A stretch of 64,000 nucleotides of DNA from Silurus meridionalis (GCF_014805685.1 NC_060892.1:16721990-16785989), one strand, 5' to 3'; shown: positions 12,238-24,712, numbered from the stretch's first letter. The notes: generated by a model from the sequence alone, not told the origin. Numbers and translations: made by a program.

Positions 12238-13609
12238 GGAAGGACATGCTGCTGCAGCTGCCGCTCTCATTGGTGTCTTTGGCGTGGGCTCAGACTAGCG
12301 CAATCTGAGCAGCTAGTGATGGTGTACGTGTATACACACTGCCATAAGCACCGGGTGTTTAAGTATTACTCACCGCGAGGTGTTCTTCTCTGACGCTTGT
12401 GACTGACATCCAAGCCGGACCTCCGCGTCATGATGTAATCCTCTCAAAGAGTAGGAAATAATAAGAATAGGAATGTGTAACTGGCATGATAATGCTAATA
12501 GCGAATAGGTTCAAAAGGGCAGAGAATGTTTAAACAGCACATGGACGTAGATTCTCAGGTTCGAATCGTGACTCATCAGATGATAATGACTCGAGGAACA
12601 ATGTCCGTCATCTGCCATCTGCTTCTCAGCATGAATGTTCCGGATAAAGCGTACAGAGCAGTGTATCTACCTGAGCTGTGTTTTTTGTGAACATAAGATC
12701 CAAGGCATAGATTTGAATCCATCTAAAGGCTCCTGTTGAGCTTAATTCAGGCCTTTCTCACGTTGGCTGAGAGAAGCCTGGGGTATTTTTAGCACGGAGC
12801 ACCGAGCTGCCATTTTTAGCACCGTGGCCTTGTTGCTTTAATGCTCACCTGCTAACACATTTAAAGATTTTGGGATTTTTCGGGATAATCACCTAAACAC
12901 CCCTAAGAGTTTCTTTTTTTCCTCACACATACAGCACACACACATTTTTATTTCTAATACAGCACACAGGTGCGTCCAAACCCTGATTAGGTTTTTGCAT
13001 CAATTTCTTGAATGTGGGCAGGATTTCACCAAAGGGTATGGCTTGGTGGTATCATTTCTCACAATACCCAGTAAAACCAGAAGCAACAATGCAGAAGCAG
13101 CATGGTTTAATAATAGTTTTATGAACCTTCTCAGCAAAAAGAAGTTTTTAGTGAATGAAAACCCAGAACCATCTAAAGGAACTCGTGCCTTCTATCAGTG
13201 TACAAATAACCTTGATGTCTGTTAAGTCCTGCAAGCTGTTCTTGACCCTTACGGATATTTTAAACAGTAAATTCAAATTGTAAATGTAAAATTATTATTA
13301 TTATTAATAAACATTGTTAAATTGTGTAACCCCAGAGCAGCACAGTACTACTGTGACAAATAAAAAACTGATAAACAATTATTTTACTTTGTTGTAAAAT
13401 GCACAGAACCATTTATTTTTCACAAATACACTTAGACTAGTGGGCCAGAAGAACACCACAATCATTAAAACGTCAATAGTAGCCTTGAGAAACCTTTTTG
13501 AAGAGCATACACTAGCACCGAATCAAGTGTGAAATTAATGTTAATGTGCTTTATGTATGTATGGTTCATGTAAGCAGAAGCAAATTAGATAACGGTACCA
13601 ATATCGACT

Positions 13610-13619
13610 CACACACACA

Positions 13620-13659
<40 letters not shown>
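13610..13659. repeat. (CA)n microsatellite, first of a pair
   Basis: CA run with one AAAC interruption; a second, purer CA run begins 73 bases further on. Confidence 0.95.
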
Positions 13660-13663
<4 letters not shown>

Positions 13664-13731
13664 GCGGGAGAAAGTACAGTTTCACTTATTCATTACATGG
13701 TTAGAAATGACTCATCAAGAGACTGCTTTCT

Positions 13732-13781
<50 letters not shown>
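13732..13781. repeat. (CA)25 microsatellite, second of a pair
   Basis: Uninterrupted AC run ending ATATG. Confidence 0.95.
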
Positions 13782-13784
<3 letters not shown>

Positions 13785-14350
13785 GCTTTGTTTCTGCCTA
13801 AATGGCTTGCTGTTAAATATTTACCCTAAAAACGCCTGCGTTTGTCAAAATTAAAAGCACTGCGCATCTGCTGGCTGAACAAAACCTCGTTTGTTTGTTT
13901 GTCACCTTTGGAAAAAAAGGAATATGGCAGCACGTAAGCAAAGCCGTTTAGAAGTTCACAGTAAAAAAAAAGACATGCTTATGAGTTTGTTTGCACTTCA
14001 CGGTGAAAAGGAGCAGAGTTCGAATGCACAAGGAGGCCGAGGAGCCGTGACGAACTGAGCAAGCACAGGGATTCAGCTTTTACTCAGCACTTCTTTGCTT
14101 CTTTTTTTTTTGGACTTTTTCTGAGTCGATCTGGGTTATTATTACGTTTCTGAACTGCTTCAGTGAATTTTACAGCATTGAGCCTGTAATTAGCTAATGA
14201 CATCTTTAATGAATTTTTGCAGTATGAACAAGCATGGATAATTACGGTCAGACACATGCTTTCTAAATTAGTACAGAGCTTACTTTATAACACATTTTAT
14301 GTATCTGTGTGTGTTGCCTTTTTGTTTTCTTGATTTCACTTTTTGAAATA

Positions 14351-14684
14351 AAAAGTCCCCCGATAAGTTGCGGTTCGGAACTCGCGGCTCGGAAAAATTT
14401 GTGAGGTTTTTATTTGGAACTTAACTAACAGCAAGTTGTGGATTATCTTAAAATTTGCGAGAATCCGTAGTGGGACAGAATGTTCAGGAACGTTAGGAAT
14501 AACATTTTAAACTATGTTTTCACTAACAAATATTTTATGACAAATTACTGTATTAAAGTGACATAATGTCTAGATGAATTCACTATGGTACCATAGGGGC
14601 TGTGAGGGTGCATCCGAAATTTGTGGATTTTCGGGAACTTGTGTGGGGTCTTAGAACGTAACCTCCGCGAGTTCCGGGGGACCA

Positions 14685-14687
<3 letters not shown>
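14351..14687. mobile_element. Short inverted-repeat DNA element with TA flanks (Tc1/mariner-like MITE)
   Basis: The right end, read on the other strand, begins CAGTGGTCCCCCGGAACTCG; the left end has AAAAGTCCCCCGATAAGTTG and a nearby GGTTCGGAACTCGCGG. Both ends carry GTCCCCCG close to a flanking TA (14349-14350 and 14688-14689), which fits the TA duplication of Tc1/mariner/pogo-type elements. About 337 bp long with no transposase frame. The left terminus is worn, so the exact boundary and superfamily are moderately certain. Confidence 0.62.

Positions 14688-14745
<58 letters not shown>
14688..14745. repeat. (AT)29 microsatellite abutting the MITE
   Basis: Pure TA dinucleotide run starting exactly at the right flanking TA of the inverted-repeat element. 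Confidence 0.95.
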
Positions 14746-14747
<2 letters not shown>

Positions 14748-16682
14748 CTGTAATAAAATGAATAAATAATGTTAAAATGAAGACTCTAGATTTCTTTGCT
14801 AACTCTTCACGGTTCATTATAGAAGTTTTGGATTTTGTCTCGCTAAATATTTCAAAATATACTCAGTATTTTCTTTGTATTAAGTAAAAGTAAAATTATA
14901 TTTTAATTGAATTATTTTCAGTACCTCCTGTACTGGACATAACATACACTACAATTGCATCTGTTAAATTAAATCTAGGAGTCTTCAGGATGTTTCAGGC
15001 AAGGTTTCAAGAGGAACTTGATGATTCAGAGTTACTGCTGCATGTTTCTTTTTTCTCTGGAGCCTATCAGTGTCTAATTTAGCATGGATGGCATTGTTAG
15101 CATGGCTAGCATGGTGGCTGGTGTTAATCTTTTCCTGTGAACTGTTAATAGGTTAATAGGATTGCCTGTGTTTACTCCGACTTTCAGCTCAGGGTTAAAT
15201 AAGGAGCTTAAACTCGACTAATCAGCATATTAAGAGGTTGGGATTGTGTCGTCTCGGACATTGTCCAGAGCGTGCTGTTCTGGTTTGTGGGTGTATGTAT
15301 GTGTGTGTCTGTGTGTTTGAGGTCTCCGATAACACGGATAACATGTGTATTGCGAAAGGCGACCTTTGTCAGCACACGGCTATTGTTTGCGGATTGGGTT
15401 TTTGCGCTCGGCAGGGCTGTGAAACACACATCTGCTGCCTGAGCGACCGAGAGGTGGAGTGTACAGGGATAAAGGATGAGGAGTGGAAGTGTGTCTTGTA
15501 ATGGGACTGGGAAAAAATGTGGGCGGAGTCTGTGGCTCTGGTTCTGACCCTATCCTCTTATCAAATATTTGTCTGGCCTTCACTAGATGTTTACCCTCCT
15601 TTTTTTGTTTGCACTGCGTATTTAAGCTTAACCAGGCTACGGACAGTGTGTTAGACTCTGTCTGATCTAGTGTTCACCTCACAGGAAGTGTAGAGCATAA
15701 CACTTGCATCATTATTATTATTATTACGATTAGTATTATTTATTTTATTATTATTAAATGTATGTATGCCTCTGTGGGAAAGGAAGACAAAGAGAAAAAA
15801 GAGACACTTTTGTAAGTTCTATCACCTTGTTGTGGTCTCTTCACCACCAAACCAACAGCCACCGGAAAATGTGAAAAAACGTTGTTAACTTTTGTTTTAT
15901 TCTGTTGGATGAATTTTTTTTTTTTATTTCATTCATTGCATTTTTTATCATTGTCGTCTATACAGAGTGTATAAGCGGTAGACATTTTTAAAGCTGCAAT
16001 CTGAATGTTTAATGGAATCAAATGAAATTCCATTTCACTTCACTGTGTAACTCTGTAGAGACCTTGTGAGACAATTATGCAGTGAGGTTTTGTAACAGAT
16101 TTTGATTGTTTTTAGCGCAGTGTTTGGTAAAATTGACATCTTTGCTATAAGACTACAAGGCAAGGTCCCTGATTTTTTTTTATATTTATGTAAAAGTAAT
16201 TATATTGTTTAAGAAAGTAGTCAGGACTTTTTTGAAGTTCATCTAAAATATTTGCATTTGAGACAGAGGTTGACAATGCACTAAGGCTTAGGTCCTATTA
16301 AACCCTTTGTCCTTTGTGCTTGCGGCACTTGTAAAAACAGACAAACAGAAGTGATGTTCATTTACTCAGCTCTCCTCCTCTTTCGACTTTTTCCTCTTAT
16401 TCCTCTCTATTGAATGTCTCAGACTCCAAACACGTGCTTACTTAATATGTTTGATTGATTTGCCAACTGTGATCCACGTCTATGCAGCTTGTCTTTAGTA
16501 CACACACACACAAAGAAGTTCTTTGTGTTCCTGGGCTATGTGAGGGAGATGAGGAGAGCTGAGATTATCCTGATCATTTCATATTGGTTTCGGACGAGAC
16601 GCATAAAAAAAAAACCTCACAACGCAGGATGACTGCGGTGGAACAGAACCACAACAGAGTCATGGATGGAAGCCAGAGACAG

Positions 16683-16684
<2 letters not shown>

Positions 16685-16738
<54 letters not shown>

Positions 16739-16757
16739 ACGCACACGCACACATACA
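16685..16757. repeat. (CA)n microsatellite with CACG variants
   Basis: About 46 bp of pure CA followed by imperfect ACAGACACACG and CACACGC units. Confidence 0.94.
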
Positions 16758-17207
16758 CCGTATCCAGTCACACACTCATGAGTTTTTTTTTTCTCTTTAC
16801 TTTTATTAACAGAAGCAATTGAAGCCGTGATTTCATTCCAAAACCTTTTTGTGATGCACACGTCTGTCAGGAAAAGAAGCGTGTAAAAAAAGGAATAGAA
16901 TAGCGAGTTAAAGATGAACGTGTTAGTCAACATGACTTCTCTGACTGAGTAACAGGAGAGATGATGTTACCGTGTGCAGAGTAAGCTTTTAAGTTGCCAT
17001 GTTCATTGGTGTTGGCTCGGTGCTGAGGAAACGGTAAATAAAACGTACTCCCTGATTTTCTTCATCTCAGTTCATCCCCAGATGTATGACTACTGTGCTG
17101 TTTTATCCTGAAAAACATGTTAGAAACGAGTGCTGAAACGAGTGCTGAATCATTTCAGTTGAAATTTTTTCATTCAGAATTTTAAGTCATGTTGTTCTAA
17201 ATCATGC

Positions 17208-17737
17208 TACACTATATGGACAACAGTTTGTGGACACCTGACCATAAGATTTTGATGAGCTTTTTCAACATCCCATTCTACATTTAGTCCAAATTTGTAA
17301 ATATAATAACCTCCACTCTTCTGGAAAGATGTTCCACTAGATTTTGGAGTGTGTTTGTGGAGATTTGTGCTCATTTAGCCACACGGCTGTTAGTAAAGTC
17401 AGATATTGATGTAGGGACAGGAGGCCTGGGGTGCAGACAGCATTCCAGTTCATCTTACAGGTGTTCAGTAGGGTTGAGGTTGGAGCTCTAGAGCAGGTCA
17501 CTCAAGATCTTCCACTCCAAACCATGTAAACCATATCTTCATGGAGTTTGCTTTTTGCACAGGTACATTGTCATGATGGAACAGTTTTGGGTCTCCTAGT
17601 TCACATGAAGGGAATATTGTATACTACTGCAGCTATAGACATCCTATTAAATTGCCTCCAACTTTGTGGTAAGACTTTGGGGAAGAACTTAATGGCTAGA
17701 AATAACAAATGTCCAAAACGTTTGTCTATATGTTGTA
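17208..17737. mobile_element. Degenerate TIR element of a common teleost family
   Basis: Left end TACACTATATGGACAACAGT; the right end read on the other strand is TACAACATATAGACAAACGT, so about 32 terminal bases pair as imperfect inverted repeats. The interior (for example GAGCAGGTCACTCAAGATC, GGTACATTGTCATGATGGAA, TTGGGGAAGAAC) matches my recollection of a very abundant non-autonomous DNA transposon in fish genomes. About 530 bp, no transposase. TA at both outer ends suits a Tc1/mariner-type insertion; the exact family name is not claimed. Confidence 0.8.
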
Positions 17738-17820
17738 TTTTGTTCCTTTGATTGCTATTTAAACTACTATTTTGGATGCTAAATTCTAATTCTGATGCTG
17801 ATAATGGCACTAGAACTTAA

Positions 17821-17865
17821 CCTAACCTAACCTAACCTAACCTAACCTAACCTAACCTAACCTAA
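17821..17865. repeat. (CCTAA)9 pentanucleotide array
   Basis: Nine perfect CCTAA units, identical on the other strand to TTAGG, the arthropod telomere unit, not the vertebrate TTAGGG. It lies 83 bases past the TIR element. Confidence 0.95.
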
Positions 17866-18779
17866 TGCCACAGGGCCATAAATTATCACCATTAACCTGT
17901 GATCTCACTTGCATTGCCAATGAAATGAGATTCAAATTCTATAGAAGTGACATCAAAATGACCATCTTGACTGATTCCTTTTACTAATCTGATCTGAGAA
18001 TCTAGTCAGAAGTCAATATATAATGTCAAACAATTTTTATGCAGATTGCTCTGTTTTAGAGATAGCTTTTAGAAGCAATTGATGGACATGCCCACAAGCG
18101 TCATCAAAATCTGTAAATGCACATGGCCAAAAGACAATTCAACAATGTATTTGACTTTGTGTTAAACAGGACTTTGAATTCCGGGACTTGGATCAGTGCT
18201 AGAACTCCCATCTTACTCCTTCGTATTTCTTTTTAGTATTAGCCGTCAATCATGTAGTTTCCATGCTCCAAAAAAACTCAGAGTGTGTTCATTTGCTCCG
18301 GTATTTACCCCAGCTCTCCTGTCTGACCTGTCACCCGGTCACACACTGCTGCCCACGCTTCCCCATCCACGAGTGGCCCAGGCGAATTGGTTTTCCGCTC
18401 TTCCACTCGCCAATCAATGTCAGATTCAAACCAAAATAATAAGCCTTAATCATAAATTGCCGAGGTGCGGCCCGGCCGAGCCTGACTGCTTAACATGGCC
18501 TCATCTGGGTGGAGCAAATGAACTACCCCTGTTTTGATTTTCCATCTGACGTGCCACACCAAAAAAAAATCGGCTTCTCTCGAACCATTCCCGGGGCCTT
18601 TCTTCATAGTCCCCCCACCTTTTTTTTTTCCTTATGTCATAGAAAGTCCCTGTCGGACTCACAATTATTCTACTGTCTAATGGGTGGAGCTCATCACCCA
18701 GAGGAGAGAAAACTTGGCATATGGAGTTCAGAGAGAAGACAAAAGAAAGAGAGGAATTAAGGGGATGAGGGGGAAAAAT

Positions 18780-19000
18780 CGCTGACTAACGAGCTGTTGT
18801 TTGTCCTGAAGCCTCCAAAATAGCAGCTTAATCAAAGCAGCGTTAAAGGTAATTTCCTCAATTTGCTTCTTCTCCACATAAATCCTATTTATGAGACGAA
18901 AATGGAAGGGAACAAAACGGCTATTCTTTGGATTAGGCGCTGCGAATTTTCCAATTTGGGGGAGCGCAGCCTTACGAGGAGGCCTATTTTTGGAAAAAAA
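18780..19000. promoter_or_regulatory. Candidate conserved non-coding element
   Basis: Repeat-free block with CAGCTTAATCAAAGCAGC (an overlapping TAAT/TCF-like arrangement), AAGGTAATTTCC and CCTATTTATGAG (MEF2-like). Enhancer-like composition only; inference. Confidence 0.25.
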
Positions 19001-19914
19001 GAAAGGAATTACGGGGATGGTCCCTGGAGAAAGCTGGTCAGTATGTGCCAGCATTCCAGATGTCCACACGGCACTCGTACCAGCCTCCAGGCCTTTTTTT
19101 ATGGTGTTTCTTCTTGTTTTTTTTGTTTTTGTGTTTTTCATGACCTCATGTAAAGTTTAGGCACACACTCCTCTCTGCTTTCTTTCAGAGTGCCATTCAT
19201 TCTCCCCAGCAGCGTCCCTTTTTTTCCAGTCATTCCCGTCACTGCAGAATTGCTCCCATCGCTCCTTCATAATTAGCCATTGTTCCACCATTTTTTGGGC
19301 CAGTCTCTGTTTTTTTCCTTCTTTCTATCACTGGGGCACTGTTTTTTTTCCCCCCATGTCTATTTTACTTCATCCATCCTCCCTCTCTTGCTCTGTATGC
19401 TGCTTTTATCTCTTTTTTTTCTCCTTTTTTTTTTTTAAACAAAAAAGATTTGTGAACTAACTAGCCGTCCCTCCCCTCCCTCTATATTTCTTTCTCCTCA
19501 TTTCCAAAACCAGAAAAAAATACCACCAGCATTCTTTGGACGTGTCCTTTCCGAACTCATTCCCTCTCTCAATCAGGCATTGTGGGGGAGTAATTTTTTT
19601 TTACACTTGATTTAGACAAGTTGTTTTATGCAGTCGAGACTGAAAGGGGTTATAGATGAAGGAAAAGATTCAGGCTTTGTGCAAATTTGTGCTCATAAAA
19701 AAGAAAACTCATTTGTGTTGAGTTTCTTTTTGAATTCTTACATTAAAAGCAACGTGCAAAGTGAGAATTTCAGACTCCGACTCTGAGAGTCGACAGGCAA
19801 ATTGTGCGTTATGTCCTTCCTGCCAGATTCCAATCTGTTTGCTTTCCCGTGTGCTCACAAAGGGCTCATAACTTACTGTCAACTCGTGAGGCGAGCCACA
19901 AAGCACCCCAGTGT

Positions 19915-19943
19915 GCTCAGCTCAGCTCAGCTCAGCTCAGCTC
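19915..19943. repeat. (CTCAG)5 pentanucleotide array
   Basis: Five perfect CTCAG units from 19916 to 19940, then CTCGA. Confidence 0.93.
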
Positions 19944-20177
19944 GACTGCTCCGCTGGCTAAAAAGTTTGTTTTACTACACGGGCAGCGATAGAATGGACT
20001 TCATAGGATGTATCCCCTTCATCAGGTCCTGATTTCTGCAAAGATTTCTGTGAAAGAGAAAGAAGCAAAAACACAACGCGTTTCTGGTCTTGGAATCTCG
20101 ATACGAAACGGAGTGTGCGTTCGCATGTGTGTGAGTGAGTAAGCAGTAGAGCTTAACACTGCCTCTGCTGGTTCTTC

Positions 20178-20208
<31 letters not shown>

Positions 20209-20534
20209 CGGTGGGTGTGAGGGGGGTGAGTCTTTCCGCTTCTCTCCGTAGATGTATGCTCTATGAGCCGGCGTGCCATCAGACCGGGACAAGTGCACTC
20301 TACAGACTGTGTGTATGTGTGAATGTATGAGAGAGAGGGGGAGTGTACAAGTGTGTGTATGTGTGTGCGAGTGTGTGAGAGCGTGTGTGGGTCAATCGGC
20401 TCTTTCGGACGTTTTTTTTTTTTTTGTAATGCCATCCAGTGCTGAAGTGGTGAGCGTCGGAGAGGAGAGAGGGCCAGTGGTTAAGGAGGACAGACTGTGA
20501 GTGTTTACTGATTTGTTACCTGATCTCTCTCAGC

Positions 20535-20577
20535 CACACACACACACACACACACACACTACACACACACTACACAC
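20535..20577. repeat. (CA)n microsatellite
   Basis: CA run with two CTACAC interruptions. Confidence 0.92.
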
Positions 20578-20790
20578 TTAGACACAGCTTTTGGATCAGC
20601 CTCACGAGAGAAGTAGTTAATTTAAGACGCAGCCTGATCCTGAATATTATTTCTTGTAATTCCTTGTAATTGCTGCAAAGTCATTTCCAGCACTCGATAT
20701 CTGGAGTGCACTTTTTTGTATTCCCCTTCTTCACTTTAAGGGTTCTTCTAAGTATCAGAAAAAGCATACGAGATGAAACGAGACTGAGCG

Positions 20791-20792
20791 AG

Positions 20793-20860
<68 letters not shown>
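20791..20860. repeat. (GA)n microsatellite
   Basis: GAAA units passing into a pure GA run of about 50 bp. Confidence 0.95.
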
Positions 20861-20862
<2 letters not shown>

Positions 20863-21117
20863 TAGGTGGCAATGTCATAATTAAGTTGTTTTTTTGGGGA
20901 CGGCTAGGTCAACATTTATGGAGAAACTGTTTAAACAAATTCATTTGGACAACTCTTGAGGTGGCTTTTTGACGAGCGCAGGAATTTTTCACTTCACCGC
21001 TTTGGCATGTTCCAGTGTCATCGTCTAATCACACCATTATTGCACTTGTGTTTTTGTTCCATTGAAACTGGAGCTGTTTTTTTTCCTGTCCCAAATTTGA
21101 ATTGCTGTCTTGCTGTC

Positions 21118-21118
<1 letters not shown>

Positions 21119-21154
<36 letters not shown>
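21119..21154. repeat. (AAT)12 array
   Basis: Uninterrupted AAT trinucleotides. Confidence 0.95.
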
Positions 21155-21156
<2 letters not shown>

Positions 21157-21278
21157 TTGCCATTGTCTTTTGGCATTATGAGTCACTTACATGCTTTTTT
21201 TTTTTACATATTATTGTAAGGAAAAATGAAAATTTCAGCATTAATGTTGGTAGAAACGAATCACTCAGATCACTCTCA

Positions 21279-21282
<4 letters not shown>

Positions 21283-21335
<53 letters not shown>

Positions 21336-21349
21336 CTCTCTTGCTCTCT
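21283..21349. repeat. (CT)n microsatellite
   Basis: About 50 bp of pure CT then two TTGCTCTC variants. Confidence 0.95.
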
Positions 21350-21504
21350 GTGTCGCCTGTATGAATCTGTATTAACAGTCTCAGCACTCGGTCACACTCG
21401 TGATAATTGAATTGTGCTAAACGGCTGTAGTGATGTTTCCAGACGCGGAACAGAAAGCTGATTAGCGGAGGTGAGGGTGCCAAGGGCCTTGTCACCTGTG
21501 TGTG

Positions 21505-21505
<1 letters not shown>

Positions 21506-21557
<52 letters not shown>
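21506..21557. repeat. (CT)26 microsatellite
   Basis: Uninterrupted CT run. Confidence 0.95.
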
Positions 21558-21559
<2 letters not shown>

Positions 21560-22078
21560 CTCTCTTCCTCATACATTCGGTACATTCTCTCTACATTCTC
21601 CTTGTCTCGCACTCTTTTGTCCCTTTATTTGCATTCATGTAGTATCTGTAACGTGTGTAGATGTGTATACTGCTCCTGACGTCATTCCTCATCCTGTGTA
21701 AAATGGGAGAGGGCGTTTTATTAATTAGTAAAAAAACGTTTACAACAATTTCATTTATAATATTTACATGGCTGTAACCTAGGAAACGGCACGCTTTTTC
21801 AAAGAAGAAAAGGTCGACATTTTGCATTAAAAGTGCCGGTCTGTTATAAAGGAAAGGAGAGACAAGTGCTAAACATACTTTATACTTTGTGCAAAAGGAA
21901 AAAAAAAAAATTCAGATAGATAATTACACTTTTAAAAATAAATAATAAAATAGATGTTCAGGGTCAAAATGGAAAGCAGTCAGTTGTAATTAAAAGCTGG
22001 AATTATTTATCTCTGGGTAAAGTTTTTATGTAGTGTTTTTTTTTTATTTATTTATGATTGACTTTTTACTACTATGTG

Positions 22079-22229
22079 ACAACAAGAACAACAACAACAA
22101 CAATAATAATAACAATCATAATACAAAATATTATTATTATTATTATAATTATTGTATTTATAATAATTATTAAAATGTATTAATTTATTTAGTTTTATTA
22201 TTATTATTATTATTATTATTACTACTACT
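22079..22229. repeat. Mixed AAC/AAT/ATT/ACT trinucleotide region
   Basis: About 150 bp moving from AAC to AAT, then ATT and finally ACT units, with non-repeat breaks. Strand orientation of the AT-rich unit changes from AAT to ATT in the middle. Confidence 0.88.
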
Positions 22230-22495
22230 ACTGTGTATAAGTGTGCATGTGTGTTTGTTCTTAGTAACTTCATGGAAACTTAAAGCCCCTCATAAAGCAG
22301 CGTTTTGCCATTTTTTCAGCTCACCCATCGTTTGCTCCAGGAACAATGGCTCTCTTGTTTAGTTTTTTTTCCAACATTTTCACTTTTTGGTTTGTTATTT
22401 CTCTTCCTATATGTTTGAAACGGATGGTGACATTTTGGCTGCATGTGTGTGTGAAATGTTTTCCTCCATAGTTGACTTTTTGATTTAGGGGACAT

Positions 22496-22530
22496 GGGGG
22501 GGGGGTTGGGGAAGGGTGTGCTGTAGGGGG
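22496..22530 (+). other. G-quadruplex-forming sequence
   Basis: Runs of 10, 4, 3 and 5 G separated by TT, AA and a nine-base loop. This meets the usual four-run rule on the + (transcribed, sense) strand if the third loop is allowed to be nine bases; the ten-G run alone can provide two runs. Confidence 0.6.
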
Positions 22531-22604
22531 CAACTCGGCCTTAAATGCCCGACTCAGGAGTTACTGATCACTATTGTCTATAAAAGGTCAAGAGTGAGGG
22601 ACGA

Positions 22605-22606
<2 letters not shown>

Positions 22607-22662
<56 letters not shown>
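22607..22662. repeat. (GT)n(GA)n compound microsatellite
   Basis: About 44 bp GT passing directly into GA. Confidence 0.95.
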
Positions 22663-22761
22663 AGGGGGTGTCTTACGATTGAGAAAGGTGAAAGCGGATA
22701 TCCTAAGACACATGGCCTCGAGTCATAAGACCTTCAGGGACACCAGTGCTCAGGATGGAGG

Positions 22762-22762
<1 letters not shown>

Positions 22763-22811
<49 letters not shown>
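22763..22811. repeat. (GT)n microsatellite
   Basis: Pure GT run of about 48 bp. Confidence 0.95.
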
Positions 22812-23048
22812 TTGCTTTGCTTACTTCTTAAGCTGCAAACCTATTAAACAGAGGTTTGTTTTTGTGGGATGAAACATTAGCACGGGCAACAATTCATGAG
22901 TCAAAGCATTCCATGCACACGCATTGCTACATGAGACCCTCGCTGCCCAAGGACGTAACTCTTAATCCTTTTAAAACGCGCTGCAATATTGTCAGCTATA
23001 TATAGAAGCCTTCTCTGTTTGCCTTGTTTCTTCTCTGGGGGTGTCAAG

Positions 23049-23049
<1 letters not shown>

Positions 23050-23100
<51 letters not shown>

Positions 23101-23113
23101 AAAGAGAGAGAAA

Positions 23114-23155
<42 letters not shown>
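23050..23155. repeat. (GT)n(GA)n compound microsatellite
   Basis: About 48 bp GT followed by about 55 bp GA with a few GAAA and GTAA variants. Confidence 0.95.
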
Positions 23156-23158
<3 letters not shown>

Positions 23159-24322
23159 ATAGACACACCATTGCTCCCTCTCTATTTATTGATTAATCCG
23201 GTTTGTTAGCTGTCTATTGTTATTGTGTAATCGAGTGTGAGTCAGAGAGGCCTGTTAGGAATTCTTTGGAGAAGCAGCACCGTAATATTCAGATTATTCG
23301 GATTATGTATTTGTTCGGATTTACATAATAAGTTATAAACAGGCAATCTTAGTAGATGCAGATTAAAAAAAAAAAATTGAATAAAGACATCTTGTAATCG
23401 TATGCAATACAACTAAATTTAGTTTCAGGAACCTTGTTTAAAAGCATCACAGGCTGTGACTAGAGGTGTGCTTTATCACTAGGGGAAAAACAAAACAAAC
23501 AAAAACAGAAAGAAAAATGAATGTATGAAGGTTTTTTTTATGTTGAGTTTGGAGTCGGGCAAAAATGACGCTTGTCTGGCGAAGAAATACAATTATTATG
23601 AACATTTATGTGAACATGAAGTGCTGTGTAGTAAGCTTACAGCTTCCGTTCCTTCATCCTTAGTAACTCCCTGGTCAGAGTCACAGTGGGTTAACTTTAG
23701 ACTTTTGATTTGTTTAGAATTTAGGAAACAGAATTTAGCTACATTTTGCTGGAAAGTATCAGGAGACCTGTTATGAACAAGTTATTAGTAATGTATCTGA
23801 GGTCAGAAGTGTCAGAGCAAGTGTTATTTTGTTGTGATTTTTGAACTATTTTTAGTATTTATTTGGGTTTTAGATTCAATCTTGATTACAAAAAGAATGA
23901 CTGATAGAAAGAACAAAAAATGTAGGTTTAGATTTTAGATCTTTCAGGATAAGATACAGATAATGTCTTACACCAGTATACAAAAACCGCATTATTGTGT
24001 GTGTTTTTGTGTGTGGGGGGGGGAGTGGGGGCATGAAGAAGAGGATTTAATTTAATAAATTATAGCACTTCCTTACATGTTTACCACATGCTCTTGTCGT
24101 ATTCCGGTCGTAAATTTTTAACAGTTGTTTTATAGTTTGTGTGGACAAAAAGGACGCCTTTAGAATGTAAAATGAAGAATGCTGAATTACATACTTCCCA
24201 CCATCTTTTTAGTAATTTGGTTTGGCCCATATTGTTTAATTATCATAACTGTATCAGTGGGGATGAGGAGAAGGAGGTGGTGAATATTAGACTCATGGAC
24301 TGTGGGGCAGTGCAAGATACAC

Positions 24323-24323
<1 letters not shown>

Positions 24324-24391
<68 letters not shown>

Positions 24392-24419
24392 CGAGAGAGA
24401 GAGAGAGAGCGAGAGAGAG

Positions 24420-24464
<45 letters not shown>
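24324..24464. repeat. (AT)n(GA)n compound microsatellite
   Basis: About 64 bp AT directly joined to about 76 bp GA with repeated GAGC interruptions; 141 bp in all, one of the longest arrays in the window. Confidence 0.95.
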
Positions 24465-24468
<4 letters not shown>

Positions 24469-24674
24469 TAGTGTGTGTGCGTGAGTGTGTGTGATGCCAC
24501 AAGCGCAACCCCAGCACTCAGCCTTGGCTGCGTACGCGAGCAGCTCGACCCTCCCGCCTTCCCTAATAAATTATTAACTCCAACTGACAAATACAGTTAC
24601 GGGGCCTGAGCGCAGATCTGTTGCATTTTCTAACAAGATTGCTGTAGACACATGTTACAAGAGGATGGAGTCAG

Positions 24675-24675
<1 letters not shown>

Positions 24676-24712
<37 letters not shown>
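24676..24712. repeat. (CT)n microsatellite
   Basis: CT run of about 36 bp. Confidence 0.95.

Noticed and set aside
12555..12580. tRNA or SINE B box (GGTTCGAATCGTG)
   Set aside because: No matching A box or cloverleaf arms within range, and no SINE body around it.
16574..16933. 119-codon minus-strand frame with a VCVCVC run
   Set aside because: Built around a CA/GT microsatellite; no conserved flanks.
17821..17865. Interstitial vertebrate telomere sequence
   Set aside because: The unit is CCTAA, one C short of the vertebrate CCCTAA.
18728..19141. 137-codon minus-strand frame
   Set aside because: No domain, and overlapping + strand frames of similar length exist over the same GC-balanced block; better explained as a regulatory element or chance.
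20022..20435. 137-codon minus-strand frame rich in HTHT
   Set aside because: Dinucleotide-repeat translation.
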